Notes under the pieces: model-generated | What the model was told of the DNA's origin: nothing | Seen by the model: the letters and a program-made list of their open reading frames with translations, nothing else | Database searches by the model: none | Source: Micromonospora violae | GTDB lineage: Bacteria > Actinomycetota > Actinomycetes > Mycobacteriales > Micromonosporaceae | DNA: 64,000 nt | Assembly (NCBI RefSeq): GCF_004217135.1 | Contig: NZ_SHKK01000001.1 | Span: 5,332,001-5,396,000 of the forward strand | Direction of reading: 5' to 3' | Position numbers and translations under genes: made by a program | Shown: positions 27,593 to 36,681 of the stretch, one piece after another | Numbering within the stretch: the stretch's first letter is position 1 | How the letters are laid out: each line of letters begins with the position of its first letter

Positions 27593-29190
27593 CGATTCTG
27601 GACAGCGCTGTCGACCCGTCCGCGCCCGCGTACCTGGCGAACCGGGCGGCGTTGCTGGAGCGGCTGGCCGAGTTGGACGCCGCTCTGGACCAGGCGCGGG
27701 CGGGTGGTGGCGCGAAGTACGTGACCCGGCACCACGACCGCGGCAAGTTGCTCCCCCGGGAGCGGATCGAGCTGCTGGTGGACGCCGACAGCCCGTTCCT
27801 GGAGTTGTCGCCGGTGGCCGCGTACGGCTCGGACTTTCCGGTGGGGGCCAGCGTGGTCACCGGGATCGGCGTGGTCGAGGGCGTGGAGTGTCTGATCGTC
27901 GCCAACGACCCGACGGTACGCGGCGGCGCGGTCAACCCGTGGTCGCTGGCGAAGACCCGGCGGGCCGGCGAGATCGCCCTGGCCAACCGGCTGCCGATGG
28001 TCAACCTGGTCGAGTCGGCCGGGGCGGACCTGCCCACCCAGGCGGAGATCTTCATCCCCGGCGGGCGGGTGTTCCGCGACCTCACCAGGCTCTCGGCGGC
28101 CGGCATCCCCACGGTCAGCGTGGTCTTCGGCAACGCCACGGCGGGCGGCGCGTACGTGCCGGGGATGTCCGACCACGTGATCATGATTCGGGACCGGTCT
28201 CAGGTCTACCTGGCCGGTCCGCCGCTGGTGAAGATGGCGACGGGCGAGGTCACCGACGACGAGTCGTTGGGTGGTGCGGCAATGCACGCCGGCACGTCCG
28301 GGCTCGCCGACTACCTGGCCGCCGACGAGCGGGACGGCATCCGGTTGGCCCGGCAGTGCGTCCGCCGGTTGAACTGGCGTAAGCAGGGCCCGTCGCCGCG
28401 TACGGCGGTGCCGCAGCCGCCGAAGTACGACCCGGAGGAGTTGCTCGGCATCACCAGCGCCGACCTGAAGGTGCCGTTCGACCCTCGGGAGGTGCTGGCC
28501 CGGGTCCTCGACGGCAGCGACTTCGACGAGTTCAAGCCGGCGTACGGGGACGCGCTGGTCACCGGCTGGGGTGAGCTGCACGGCTACCCGGTGGGGGTGC
28601 TGGCCAACGCCCGAGGGGTGCTGTTCAGCGCGGAGGCGCAGAAGGCGGCCCAGTTCATCCAGCTCGCGAACGCCTCAAACACCCCGTTGATCTTCTTGCA
28701 GAACACCACCGGCTACATGGTCGGCACCGAGTACGAGCAGCGCGGCATCATCAAGCACGGCGCCCTGATGATCAACGCGGTGTCGAACTCGACGGTGCCG
28801 CACCTGACGGTGAACCTGGGCGCCTCGTACGGGGCCGGCAACTACGGCATGTGCGGTCGGGCGTACGAGCCGAGGTTCCTGTTCACCTGGCCGAACGCGA
28901 AGTCGGCGGTGATGGGCCCGGCGCAGCTCGCGGGCGTGCTGTCGATCGTGGCCCGGCAGGCGGCCGCCGCGCGGGGGCGCGACTACGACGAGGAGTCGGA
29001 CGCGGCGATGCGGATGATGGTCGAGCAGCAGATCGAGTCGCAGTCCGGCGCGCTCTTCCTGTCCGGCCGGCTCTACGACGACGGGGTGATCGATCCTCGG
29101 GACACCCGGACCGTCCTCGGGCTCTGCCTCTCGGCGATCCACAACGGACCGGTGAAGGGCGCCGACGGTTTCGGCGTCTTCCGGATGTAG
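27589..29190 (+). CDS. Acyl-CoA carboxylase carboxyltransferase (beta) subunit
   Basis: Transfers CO2 from carboxybiotin to an acyl-CoA; 533 aa, the size of methylcrotonyl- and geranyl-CoA carboxylase beta subunits. N-terminal and C-terminal crotonase-like halves are present: NDPTVRGGAVNPWSLAKTRR and VFGNATAGGAYVPGMSDH in the first, FLQNTTGYMVGTEYEQRGI and VNLGASYGAGNYGMCGRAY in the second. The second-half motif matches the 3-methylcrotonyl/geranyl branch better than propionyl-CoA carboxylases. ATG at 27589 overlaps the preceding stop. Partner of the biotin carboxylase gene immediately downstream. Confidence 0.93.
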   Translation: MTILDSAVDPSAPAYLANRAALLERLAELDAALDQARAGGGAKYVTRHHDRGKLLPRERIELLVDADSPFLELSPVAAYGSDFPVGASVVTGIGVVEGVECLIVANDPTVRGGAVNPWSLAKTRRAGEIALANRLPMVNLVESAGADLPTQAEIFIPGGRVFRDLTRLSAAGIPTVSVVFGNATAGGAYVPGMSDHVIMIRDRSQVYLAGPPLVKMATGEVTDDESLGGAAMHAGTSGLADYLAADERDGIRLARQCVRRLNWRKQGPSPRTAVPQPPKYDPEELLGITSADLKVPFDPREVLARVLDGSDFDEFKPAYGDALVTGWGELHGYPVGVLANARGVLFSAEAQKAAQFIQLANASNTPLIFLQNTTGYMVGTEYEQRGIIKHGALMINAVSNSTVPHLTVNLGASYGAGNYGMCGRAYEPRFLFTWPNAKSAVMGPAQLAGVLSIVARQAAAARGRDYDEESDAAMRMMVEQQIESQSGALFLSGRLYDDGVIDPRDTRTVLGLCLSAIHNGPVKGADGFGVFRM

Positions 29191-29201
29191 AGAGGCCACC
29201 A

Positions 29202-31238
29202 ATGATTAGCAGACTGCTCGTGGCCAACCGAGGCGAGATCGCGCGTCGGGTCTTCGCGACCTGCCGAGCGCTCGGCGTGGAGACGGTCGCCGTGCACTCC
29301 GACGCGGACGCCGCCGCACCGTTCGTCGCCGAGGCCGACCAGGCGGTGCGGTTGCCGGGGAACACGCCGGCCGAGACGTACCTGCGGGTCGACCTGATCC
29401 TGGACGCGGCCCGGCGCAGCGGCGCGGACGCCGTTCACCCGGGTTACGGGTTCCTCGCCGAGAACGCCGAGTTCGCGGCGGCGGTGACCGACGCCGGTCT
29501 GACCTGGGTCGGGCCGCCGGCCAAGGTGATCGCCGCGATGGGCGACAAGTTGGCGGCGAAGGCGTTGCTTGCCGAGGCGGGTGTGCCGATGCTGCCGAGC
29601 TGGACCGACATCGACGATGTCACGGACTTCCCGGTGCTGGTGAAGGCGTCCGCTGGTGGCGGTGGCCGGGGCATGCGGATCGTCCGGGCTACGGACGACC
29701 TGGCCGAGGCCGTCGCCTCCGCGCGCCGCGAGGCGGCTGCCGCGTTCGGCGACGGGACGGTCTTCATCGAGCGGTACGTGGAGCGTGGCCGGCACGTCGA
29801 GGTGCAGATCTTCGGTGACGCCCACGGTCGGGTGGTGGCCGTCGGTGACCGGGAGTGCTCGATCCAGCGGCGACATCAGAAGGTTGTCGAGGAGGCCCCG
29901 GCGGTCGTTGCGGACCGGGTGCGGGCGGCGTTGCACGAGGCGGCGGTGGCCGCCGGGCGCGCGGTGGACTATCTCGGCGCGGGCACGGTGGAGTTCCTGC
30001 TCGCCCCGGGTGGTGAGTTCTTCTTCCTGGAGATGAACACCCGGCTTCAGGTGGAGCACCCGGTCACCGAGTTGTGCACCGGACTGGACCTGGTGGGGTG
30101 GCAACTGCTCGTCGCCGAGGGTGAGCCGTTGCCGGCGGCTGTGCCGGCGAGCACCGGGCACGCGATCGAGGTACGCCTCTGCGCCGAGGACGCGGCGGCG
30201 GGTTGGCGACCGGCGACCGGCACCCTGCACCGGTTCGCCGTTGGCAGGGTGGCGACCGAGTTCGGTGGGTTGGCCGGGCCGGGTCTGCGGCTCGACTCGG
30301 GCGTGGCGGCCGGCTCGGTGGTCGGGGTGCACTACGACTCGATGCTCGCGAAGGTGATCGCCTGGGGTCGTACCCGTGCGGAGGCGACCCGGCTGCTGGC
30401 CAGCGCCCTGGCCCGGGCCGAGCTGCACGGAATGACCACCAACCGGGACCTGCTGGTCCGGGTGTTGCGCAGCCCCGCATTCGCCGCCGTGGAGATCGAC
30501 ACGGGCTTCCTGGACCGGCACGGGGAGGTCTTCGCCCCGCTGCTCCCCGCCGACCGGCTGCCGATCACCGCGCTCGCCGCGGCACTGGCCGCTGCCGCCC
30601 GACGTCGGGCGACCGCGCCGGTGCTCGCCGGGCTCCCCTCCGGCTGGCGCAACGTGCCCGCCGTTTCCCAGTTCACCCGCTTCGTCGGGCCGGACGGTGA
30701 GGAGATGGAGATCCGCTACCGCCTGGACCGGACCGGCCAGCTCGCCGACTGGTCCAGCATCCCGCCAGCCAAGGACTCCGCCGAGCGGCCGACGCCACCC
30801 ACCGTGGCGCTGGTGGAGGCCACCCCGGACCGGGTGGTGCTCGACGTCGACGGGGTTCGGCGCGCGTACCGCGTACACCGGGTGGGGTCGGCTGTCTTCG
30901 TGGACGGCCCGGACGGGGCGGCGAGCCTGACCGAGCTTCCGCGTCTCCCGCTGCCCAGCGCGGCGGTGGCGGCCGGGTCGCTGCTCGCGCCGCTGCCCGG
31001 CGTGGTGACCCGGGTGCACGTCCAGGTCGGCCAGCGGGTCAGGGCCGGCGATCCGTTGCTCACGGTGGAAGCCATGAAGCTGGAACATCCCGTGCTCGCC
31101 CCGATCGACGGCGTGGTCACCGAGCTGCCGGTGCCGACCGGCGGTCAGGTACGGACGGGCGCCGTGCTGGCCGTCGTCGACGACCGCGTCGCACCCGGCG
31201 ATCCGGAGCCGTCGAATTCCGAGGAGGACCCCCGATGA
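29202..31238 (+). CDS. Biotin-dependent acyl-CoA carboxylase alpha subunit (biotin carboxylase + BCCP)
   Basis: ATP-dependent carboxylation of biotin followed by presentation to the beta subunit; 678 aa. Biotin carboxylase occupies about 1-445: LLVANRGEIARRVF start, glycine-rich VKASAGGGGRGMRIV, FLEMNTRLQVEHPVTE. A linker domain follows, then the biotinyl domain at about 600-670 with EAMKLEH, biotinylated K626. ATG at 29202 after AGAGAGGCC. Lies 11 bp after the beta subunit and overlaps the second acyl-CoA dehydrogenase by four bases. Layout is that of MccA/AtuF. Confidence 0.94.
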   Translation: MISRLLVANRGEIARRVFATCRALGVETVAVHSDADAAAPFVAEADQAVRLPGNTPAETYLRVDLILDAARRSGADAVHPGYGFLAENAEFAAAVTDAGLTWVGPPAKVIAAMGDKLAAKALLAEAGVPMLPSWTDIDDVTDFPVLVKASAGGGGRGMRIVRATDDLAEAVASARREAAAAFGDGTVFIERYVERGRHVEVQIFGDAHGRVVAVGDRECSIQRRHQKVVEEAPAVVADRVRAALHEAAVAAGRAVDYLGAGTVEFLLAPGGEFFFLEMNTRLQVEHPVTELCTGLDLVGWQLLVAEGEPLPAAVPASTGHAIEVRLCAEDAAAGWRPATGTLHRFAVGRVATEFGGLAGPGLRLDSGVAAGSVVGVHYDSMLAKVIAWGRTRAEATRLLASALARAELHGMTTNRDLLVRVLRSPAFAAVEIDTGFLDRHGEVFAPLLPADRLPITALAAALAAAARRRATAPVLAGLPSGWRNVPAVSQFTRFVGPDGEEMEIRYRLDRTGQLADWSSIPPAKDSAERPTPPTVALVEATPDRVVLDVDGVRRAYRVHRVGSAVFVDGPDGAASLTELPRLPLPSAAVAAGSLLAPLPGVVTRVHVQVGQRVRAGDPLLTVEAMKLEHPVLAPIDGVVTELPVPTGGQVRTGAVLAVVDDRVAPGDPEPSNSEEDPR

Positions 31239-32398
31239 CCTTCGACCTCACCCCCGAGCAGGACCAGCTGCGCGACGCCGTGCGGGCCCTGGGTCGCCGC
31301 TACGGCCACGGCTACTTCGTCGAGAAGGCGAAGGCCGGTGAGCACACCACGGAGTTGTGGGCGGAGGCCGGACGGCTCGGCTACCTGGGGGTCAACATCC
31401 CCACCGAGTACGGCGGCGGGGGCGGTGGCATCACCGAGCTGGCCATCGTCTGCGAGGAGCTGGCGGCGGCGGGTTGCCCGCTGCTGCTGCTGGTGGTCTC
31501 CCCCGCCATCGCGGCGACAGTGCTCAACCGGCACGGCACCGAGGAGCAGCGCAAGCGGCACCTGCCGGGCCTCGCCGACGGTTCGCAGAAGATCGTCTTC
31601 GCGATCACCGAGCCGGAGGCCGGTTCCAACTTCCACCGGCTCGGCACGGTGGCCCGCCGCGACGGCGACGACTGGGTGCTGAACGGCCGCAAGTGCTACA
31701 TCTCCGGGGTCGACGAGGCCGGTCACGTGCTGGTGGTGGCGCGAACCGAGGATTCCGGGACCGGCAAGCTGAAGCCGGCGTTGTTCCTGGTGCCGACCGA
31801 CGCGGTCGGGCTGACCCGGTCCAAGCTGGACATGGAGATCGTGTCTCCGGAGAACCAGTTCCTGCTCTACCTGGACGACGTGCGGGTGCCCGCCGACGCG
31901 CTGCTCGGTGAGTCGCTCGACGCCGGGCTGCCGGCGCTCTTCGCCGGGCTCAACCCGGAGCGGATCACGGTGGCCGCGATGGGTGCCGGCACCGGCCGGT
32001 ACGCCATCGAGCGGGCCAGCGAGTACACCGCCACCCGCAAGGTCTGGGGTGGCCGCAGCATCGGCTCCCACCAGGGCGTGTCACACCCGCTCGCGCACGC
32101 GGCGGTGCAGGTGGAGCTGGCCCGCCTGATGATCCAGAAGGCGGCCACCCTGTACGACGCCGGCCGCGACCTGGAGGCGGGTGTGTCCGGCAACATGGCC
32201 AAGTACGCCGCCGGGGAGGCCGCCGCGCTCGCCGTGGACACCGCCGTCCAGGTGCTCGGTGGGGCCGGCATGACCACCGAGTACGGGGTGGCGACCCTGC
32301 TGGGCGCGGTGCGGGCCGGCCGGATCGCCCCGGTCAGCCGGGAGATGATCCTCAACTTCGTGGCCCAGCACGTCCTCGGCCAGGACAAGTCGTACTGA
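31235..32398 (+). CDS. Acyl-CoA dehydrogenase (second)
   Basis: Flavoenzyme of 387 aa, last gene of the operon. Segments FAITEPEAGSNFHR and WVLNGRKCYISGVD form the flavin/substrate site. The catalytic base is probably E242 (LNPERITVAA, isovaleryl position), since the medium-chain position has no glutamate (RIAPVSREMI). It is only distantly similar to the dehydrogenase at 26396, so it likely acts on a different intermediate or chain form. ATG overlaps the preceding stop (ATGA). A palindromic element 10 bp after the stop may end the transcript. Confidence 0.92.
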   Translation: MTFDLTPEQDQLRDAVRALGRRYGHGYFVEKAKAGEHTTELWAEAGRLGYLGVNIPTEYGGGGGGITELAIVCEELAAAGCPLLLLVVSPAIAATVLNRHGTEEQRKRHLPGLADGSQKIVFAITEPEAGSNFHRLGTVARRDGDDWVLNGRKCYISGVDEAGHVLVVARTEDSGTGKLKPALFLVPTDAVGLTRSKLDMEIVSPENQFLLYLDDVRVPADALLGESLDAGLPALFAGLNPERITVAAMGAGTGRYAIERASEYTATRKVWGGRSIGSHQGVSHPLAHAAVQVELARLMIQKAATLYDAGRDLEAGVSGNMAKYAAGEAAALAVDTAVQVLGGAGMTTEYGVATLLGAVRAGRIAPVSREMILNFVAQHVLGQDKSY

Positions 32399-32407
32399 CG
32401 CCCGCGC

Positions 32408-32492
32408 GGCTTGATCGACTCGGGTTTCTTGATTCCGGGGTGTTCGGGAAGCAGCTACACCCCAACTTCCTGAAAACCGAGTCGATCAAGCC
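32408..32492. repeat. Intergenic palindromic element, family 1 copy A
   Basis: Arms 32408-32428 and 32472-32492 pair at 20 of 21 positions; the arm contains TTGATCGACTCGGGTT. An inner stem GGGGTGT (32437-32443) pairs with ACACCCC (32457-32463). It fills the space between two convergent genes and may act as a bidirectional terminator. A homologous copy is at 51152. Confidence 0.85.
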
Positions 32493-32517
32493 GGGCCGGT
32501 GCCGGTGGTGGCGGCGC

Positions 32518-33723
32518 TCAGGCCGGGGTACGGCAGGCGGCGTCGATGCGGTGGACCGGGCGGACCCGACGACCCATGCCCTCCAACAGCGAATCCTCGA
32601 CGTGGAAGTCGTGAATGCGCAGTTGGTGCCGGGGCAACTCCTCCTCGCTGGGGCAGAGCACCTGGGCGCGGACCAGATCGACCGGGACGTACCGGACGCC
32701 ACCCCGTTCCTGGAGGATCACCATGTTGACGTCGTCGGTGGTGACCACGTGCCCGCGTACGTCCTCGGTCGGCCCGCTCTCCGGGCCCACCGTGGTGACG
32801 GTCAGCGGCAACACCGGTGTGCTGATCACAGGCACCGCGGCCCAGACCAGGGTGGCCAGCACCGCCACCTCGGTCACCGACGCCAGCGGGCGGATCACCA
32901 TGCCCGGCAGCGGCCCCGTGATGAACAGCGCCAGCAGCGGAGGCACCACGATGAGCGCCAGCACCAGCCACTCGTCGCCTTGGCGCATCGCCTCGCGCAG
33001 GGTGGGCAGCATCAACCAGCCGTACCCGGCGAGCAGCGCACCGATCAGCAGCAGCCGAGGCACGACCCGCTCGTGCAGCCGCCCGGGGCGCAGTTGGAAC
33101 GCGGCCACGAACGCCGGCAGCAGCAGCGGAAGGTAGAGCAGCGGCCAGGTGATCAGGGCGAGCAGGAAGCTGGCCAGCACCACCCAGGCCGGGGTGATGT
33201 CGGCCCAACGGGCGAAGAGCGGGCGGCGACGGGTGCCCGGTGGGAGCTGGTCCGCGCTGACAGCCAGCACCGCGCCGAGCGCGAAGACGGCGACCAGGCC
33301 GGTGGAGAGCAGCCGGGCCGCCGTGGTCAGGAACCCGGCGAGCAGGTTGACCGGCCCGACGTTGGCCACCAGCAGCAGCGTGGTCTGGAGTTCGCCGCCG
33401 GCCTCCACGCCGAGGCGGAGCACCGAGAAGATCGCGGGTACGCCCACCACAGCCGTCCAGAACGACTGACTGGCCCGGGCCCGCCGCTCGGCCGGATCCC
33501 AGCGGACCCGCCCGGGTTCGACGTCGGCGACCACCGGCTCGGCCGGTTCGGCGACCGGCACCCCGGCCGGCCAGGCGACCCCACCGGCGGCGGGACGGTC
33601 GACGACGGGCGGCGCTGTGGTCGTACCGTCGATTGGCGGCGAGTCGGCGACGTCGCCGGGCGCGGACGCGCGGGGCGGCGGGACGGGTCCGTCGCCGCCG
33701 GTGGCGGTCGTCGCCGCGCTCAC
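32518..33723 (-). CDS. Polytopic membrane protein, unknown function
   Basis: 401 aa from the GTG at 33723, which overlaps the stop of the binding-protein gene by four bases. A Pro/Ala-rich cytoplasmic head (about 1-75) precedes roughly six hydrophobic helices between about 85 and 310 (for example WVVLASFLLALITWPLLYL). A soluble tail of about 90 residues follows, including VRGHVVTTDDVNMVILQERG and HDFHVEDSLLEG. It does not look like an ABC permease: no EAA loop is seen. The tight coupling to a glutamate-type binding lipoprotein suggests a signalling or sensing partner, which is inference. Confidence 0.82.
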   Translation of the reverse strand: MSAATTATGGDGPVPPPRASAPGDVADSPPIDGTTTAPPVVDRPAAGGVAWPAGVPVAEPAEPVVADVEPGRVRWDPAERRARASQSFWTAVVGVPAIFSVLRLGVEAGGELQTTLLLVANVGPVNLLAGFLTTAARLLSTGLVAVFALGAVLAVSADQLPPGTRRRPLFARWADITPAWVVLASFLLALITWPLLYLPLLLPAFVAAFQLRPGRLHERVVPRLLLIGALLAGYGWLMLPTLREAMRQGDEWLVLALIVVPPLLALFITGPLPGMVIRPLASVTEVAVLATLVWAAVPVISTPVLPLTVTTVGPESGPTEDVRGHVVTTDDVNMVILQERGGVRYVPVDLVRAQVLCPSEEELPRHQLRIHDFHVEDSLLEGMGRRVRPVHRIDAACRTPA

Positions 33724-34661
33724 TTCGCGGGCGCCTTGTCGTCGAAGTCGACCAGCTTCGGCACCTCCAGCGGCTGCGGCTGGCGCTTCTCGGCCTTCAG
33801 CCACGGGCCCAGAGTCCGGTTGTAGGCGGTCTGCCAGGGGCTGGCGTCCCCGTCGCGGCCCTGCTCGTAGCTCTTCTGGAGGAAGAACGCGACCAGGTCG
33901 CGCAGCGCCGGATCACCGATCGGGACGCCGATGCCCAGCAACTCGCTGGTGCCGAACGGCATGTCCACGATCTCGAACTCCTTGGGGTAGCTGGCCAGGA
34001 AACCGGCGAGGATCGACTCGTCGGAGCTGACCGCGTCGTACCGGCCCTTCCGGATGCCGTCGACGCAGTCGCCGACGTCCTTGACCACGAACGTCCTGAC
34101 CTGGTGTTTCTCCAATTCGGCCTCGGTGGTGGAGCCACCGCTGGTGCAGACCTTGTAGGCCGGGTCACGCAGATCCTCGATGGTGCGGATCTTGTCCTTG
34201 AGCCGGACCGGCACCATCACCTCCTGGGTGGTGACGAAATACGGCCCGGCGAAGCTGACCAGCTTCTTGCGGTCCTCGGTCATCGAGAAGCTGGACACCA
34301 CGAGGTCGACGGTGCCGCCCTGGAGCGACGGGATCCGGTCCTCGGTGGCCACCGAGACGAACTCCAGCCGCTGGTCGCCCTCGTAGCCGAGGGAGGCAGC
34401 CACGTACCGGGCGATCTCCACGTCGAACCCGACGTGCTGGCCGTTTCGCAGGTCGCCCATGAGCGGCTCGTTCGTGGCGACGCCGATCCGGAGCTTCGAC
34501 TGACCGTAGATGTGCGTCTCGCGCATCTTCTCCTGCACGGAGGGCAGGTCTGGTTCCCTCCGGCTGTCGCAGCCGGCAGCGGCGGCGAGCACGAGGGTGA
34601 GGGCGACCGCCAGTGTCGTGGCGACCGAGCGGAGCCGAGACTGCGAACTGCGTGAGTTCAT
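33720..34661 (-). CDS. Glutamate/amino-acid-type solute-binding lipoprotein (SBP_bac_3)
   Basis: Extracytoplasmic lipoprotein of 313 aa. Signal with lipobox LAAAAGC (C at about 31). The periplasmic-binding-protein type 2 fold follows: KLRIGVATNEPLMG, GFDVEIARYVAASLGY, FSMTEDRKKLVSFAGPYF and SGGSTTEAEL, typical of polar amino-acid binders of the GluB/GlnH group. No permease or ATPase gene is beside it; instead its stop overlaps a polytopic membrane protein. The ATG at 34661 is preferred to an upstream in-frame start that lacks a signal-peptide context. Confidence 0.9.
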   Translation of the reverse strand: MNSRSSQSRLRSVATTLAVALTLVLAAAAGCDSRREPDLPSVQEKMRETHIYGQSKLRIGVATNEPLMGDLRNGQHVGFDVEIARYVAASLGYEGDQRLEFVSVATEDRIPSLQGGTVDLVVSSFSMTEDRKKLVSFAGPYFVTTQEVMVPVRLKDKIRTIEDLRDPAYKVCTSGGSTTEAELEKHQVRTFVVKDVGDCVDGIRKGRYDAVSSDESILAGFLASYPKEFEIVDMPFGTSELLGIGVPIGDPALRDLVAFFLQKSYEQGRDGDASPWQTAYNRTLGPWLKAEKRQPQPLEVPKLVDFDDKAPAK

Positions 34662-34829
34662 GGGCGACCTCGCTGCCGGGAGAGCCTGCGGGACACCGAG
34701 AGTAGCCGTTCTTGTCCATTCCGTGCGGGTGCCGTGGACCATGTCGAGCGCGTCGGTCGGATAGACGTCGATCGGCGCGGAGGTGGGCTGTGCGGTTGAC
34801 AGCCGGCCTCGTCACGACATGCTGGACGG

Positions 34830-35171
34830 GTGAGCCGAATGTCCAGACCCGATGCGCGCACAGTCGCGGTGCTAGCGGCGCTGGGCGCCCTCGCGCCGCT
34901 GGTCATGCTGCTCGTGTGGCGCCGACAGGATCTCCTCGGCGTGGTTCTCGCACTACTCTGCGTGCTGATGCTGATGGTCGCCGGGGTCGCCATCTCCGCC
35001 GCTCGTCAGGTCGACGAGCCGGATCCGGTGGACCGGTCGGCAGCCGTCGGGCCGCCCGAGCTGATGCCGTACGGGATCGACGCGGACACCCTCGACGCCC
35101 TGGACAGCCGGGATGCGTTGCGTGCGGTGCGTGACCGTCGACGCGGGTCGAACGGGCTCAGCGGCCGGTGA
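34830..35171 (+). CDS. Small two-helix membrane protein, unknown function
   Basis: 113 aa with two hydrophobic helices at about 11-30 and 35-57, then a charged soluble tail (PYGIDADTLDALDSRDALRAVR). GTG start at 34830, divergent from the binding-protein gene. Its last 14 bp overlap the end of the convergent kinase gene. No family recognised. Confidence 0.7.
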   Translation: MSRMSRPDARTVAVLAALGALAPLVMLLVWRRQDLLGVVLALLCVLMLMVAGVAISAARQVDEPDPVDRSAAVGPPELMPYGIDADTLDALDSRDALRAVRDRRRGSNGLSGR

Positions 35172-36651
35172 GCGTCGGTGCGGTGAGCGCGTCCGCGCCG
35201 CGCCCCGCCAGACACCGGTAGGTCCGGTCGATGCTGCCGTCGACCGGCGGTAGTACCTCCAGGTGCCACCCGGCCGCCTCGGCGATCCCGGTGGTCAAGC
35301 GGAACGTGATGACGCTGCACACCTGCCGCACCGACTCGGCGGCGGCCACCTCGTCGTAGTCGGCGCCGACCAGCGACACCGGCAGGATGCCCTCGGCGTA
35401 CGTCTCCCAGGTGTGTCGGCCGGCGCAGGGCAGCCGCGCCGCCTCGGCCCGGCTGCCGCGGATCCGCATCGGACCGAAGCACTCCAGCTCGGGCATGCAC
35501 CGGGCGCCCTCGGGCAGGGCGGTGGGCGCACCGGTGTCGGTCGCGCAGCCGGGCAGCGGCCCGGTCGCCGGTGCGGCGATCTGGGTGGCCGACGGGTACG
35601 GGGTGGGTGGCGCGCGGTCGGCGACCCAGGCCCCGGCGGTCGCGGAGGCGGCGAGCGCGAGCACCCCGGCACCGCCGAACAGCCAGCGCCGCCAACGCCG
35701 ACTGGTGGGGACCGCCCGCTGGGTGTCCTCGATGGGCGGTCGGGGCACCGGCTGGCTGGCCGCGTACGGGCCGGAGAGCGTCGCGCCACCGCTGATCGGA
35801 GCGCCACTGACCGGGGTCGCCGGCGACCCGAGCGGCAGGCTGGCGAGCAGGTCGTGCAACTCCAGCGCGGAGGGACGTTCGGCCGGGTCGTTGGCCATGC
35901 CGGCGCGCAGCACGTCGATCAGCTCGTCCGGTACGCCGGGCAGGGCGGGCACCGGCTGGTTGAACATCTCCAGCACGGTGACCAGGCTCGGGTTGCGTTC
36001 GGACTGCCAGCGCGGCGGCCGGCCGTGCATCACCGCGTAGAGGGTGGCGCAGAGCGCGTAGACGTCGACCGCCGGCGATGGTGGGCTGTGGCTGAACATC
36101 TCCGGTGGCGCGTACGCCGGGGTGAGCACCTCCAGGGTGACCGAGGCGTCCCGGTGCTCGGCGAGGACGGCGAGCCCGAAGTCGGCGAGCACCGCCGAGT
36201 TGAAGTGCGAGTGGAGGATGTTCGCCGGTTTCACGTCCCGGTGCAGCACCCCGGCGGCGTGCGAGTGGGCCAACGCGTCTGCGATCTTGATGCCCAGGTC
36301 GCGGGCCTCCACCGGGCCCAGCGGCGAGGTGCGCATCCGTTCGGCGTACGAGCCGTCGCAGAGTTCCATGATCAGGTAGGGGTGCTGGTCGACGGTGACC
36401 CCGACGTCGAAGAGGTCCACCACGTGCGGGTGGGACGACATCCGCCCGGCCGCCCGGGCTTCGCGCAGGAAGCGGGCCTGATCCCGCTCGCTGTCCAGCG
36501 TCCGGTTCTCCACCTTGACGGCGACCTCACGGCCCACCGAGATCTGGGTGGCCTGGTAGACGGTCGCGTACCCGCCTCGGGCAAAGACCCGCAAGTCGGT
36601 CAGACCGGGCACGATCGGCACTCGTAGGCCGCCGGTCGGGGTGTCGGTCAC
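35158..36651 (-). CDS. Membrane-anchored Ser/Thr protein kinase
   Basis: Hanks-type kinase of 497 aa. Kinase domain about 18-275: glycine loop FARGGYATVYQA, lysine in REVAVKVE, catalytic loop LHRDVKPANIL, DFG in LADFGLAVL, and activation-segment TPAYAPPEMF. A Pro/Ser-rich linker leads to a single membrane helix at about 325-345 (WLFGGAGVLALAASATAGAW). The outer domain of about 150 residues has several cysteines (CATD, CMPELEC, PCAGRHTW, QVCSV, YRCLAG), perhaps disulfide-bonded. It resembles septum-formation-type extracellular domains but I cannot name it firmly. GTG start at 36651. Target unknown. Confidence 0.93.
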   Translation of the reverse strand: MTDTPTGGLRVPIVPGLTDLRVFARGGYATVYQATQISVGREVAVKVENRTLDSERDQARFLREARAAGRMSSHPHVVDLFDVGVTVDQHPYLIMELCDGSYAERMRTSPLGPVEARDLGIKIADALAHSHAAGVLHRDVKPANILHSHFNSAVLADFGLAVLAEHRDASVTLEVLTPAYAPPEMFSHSPPSPAVDVYALCATLYAVMHGRPPRWQSERNPSLVTVLEMFNQPVPALPGVPDELIDVLRAGMANDPAERPSALELHDLLASLPLGSPATPVSGAPISGGATLSGPYAASQPVPRPPIEDTQRAVPTSRRWRRWLFGGAGVLALAASATAGAWVADRAPPTPYPSATQIAAPATGPLPGCATDTGAPTALPEGARCMPELECFGPMRIRGSRAEAARLPCAGRHTWETYAEGILPVSLVGADYDEVAAAESVRQVCSVITFRLTTGIAEAAGWHLEVLPPVDGSIDRTYRCLAGRGADALTAPTLTGR

Positions 36652-36681
36652 CGCTCGAAAATACCCAACCCGACCGATGGC

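Noticed and set aside
29073..31088. Long minus-strand open frame opposite the biotin carboxylase
   Set aside because: Low-complexity His/Gln/Arg-rich translation with no recognisable fold.
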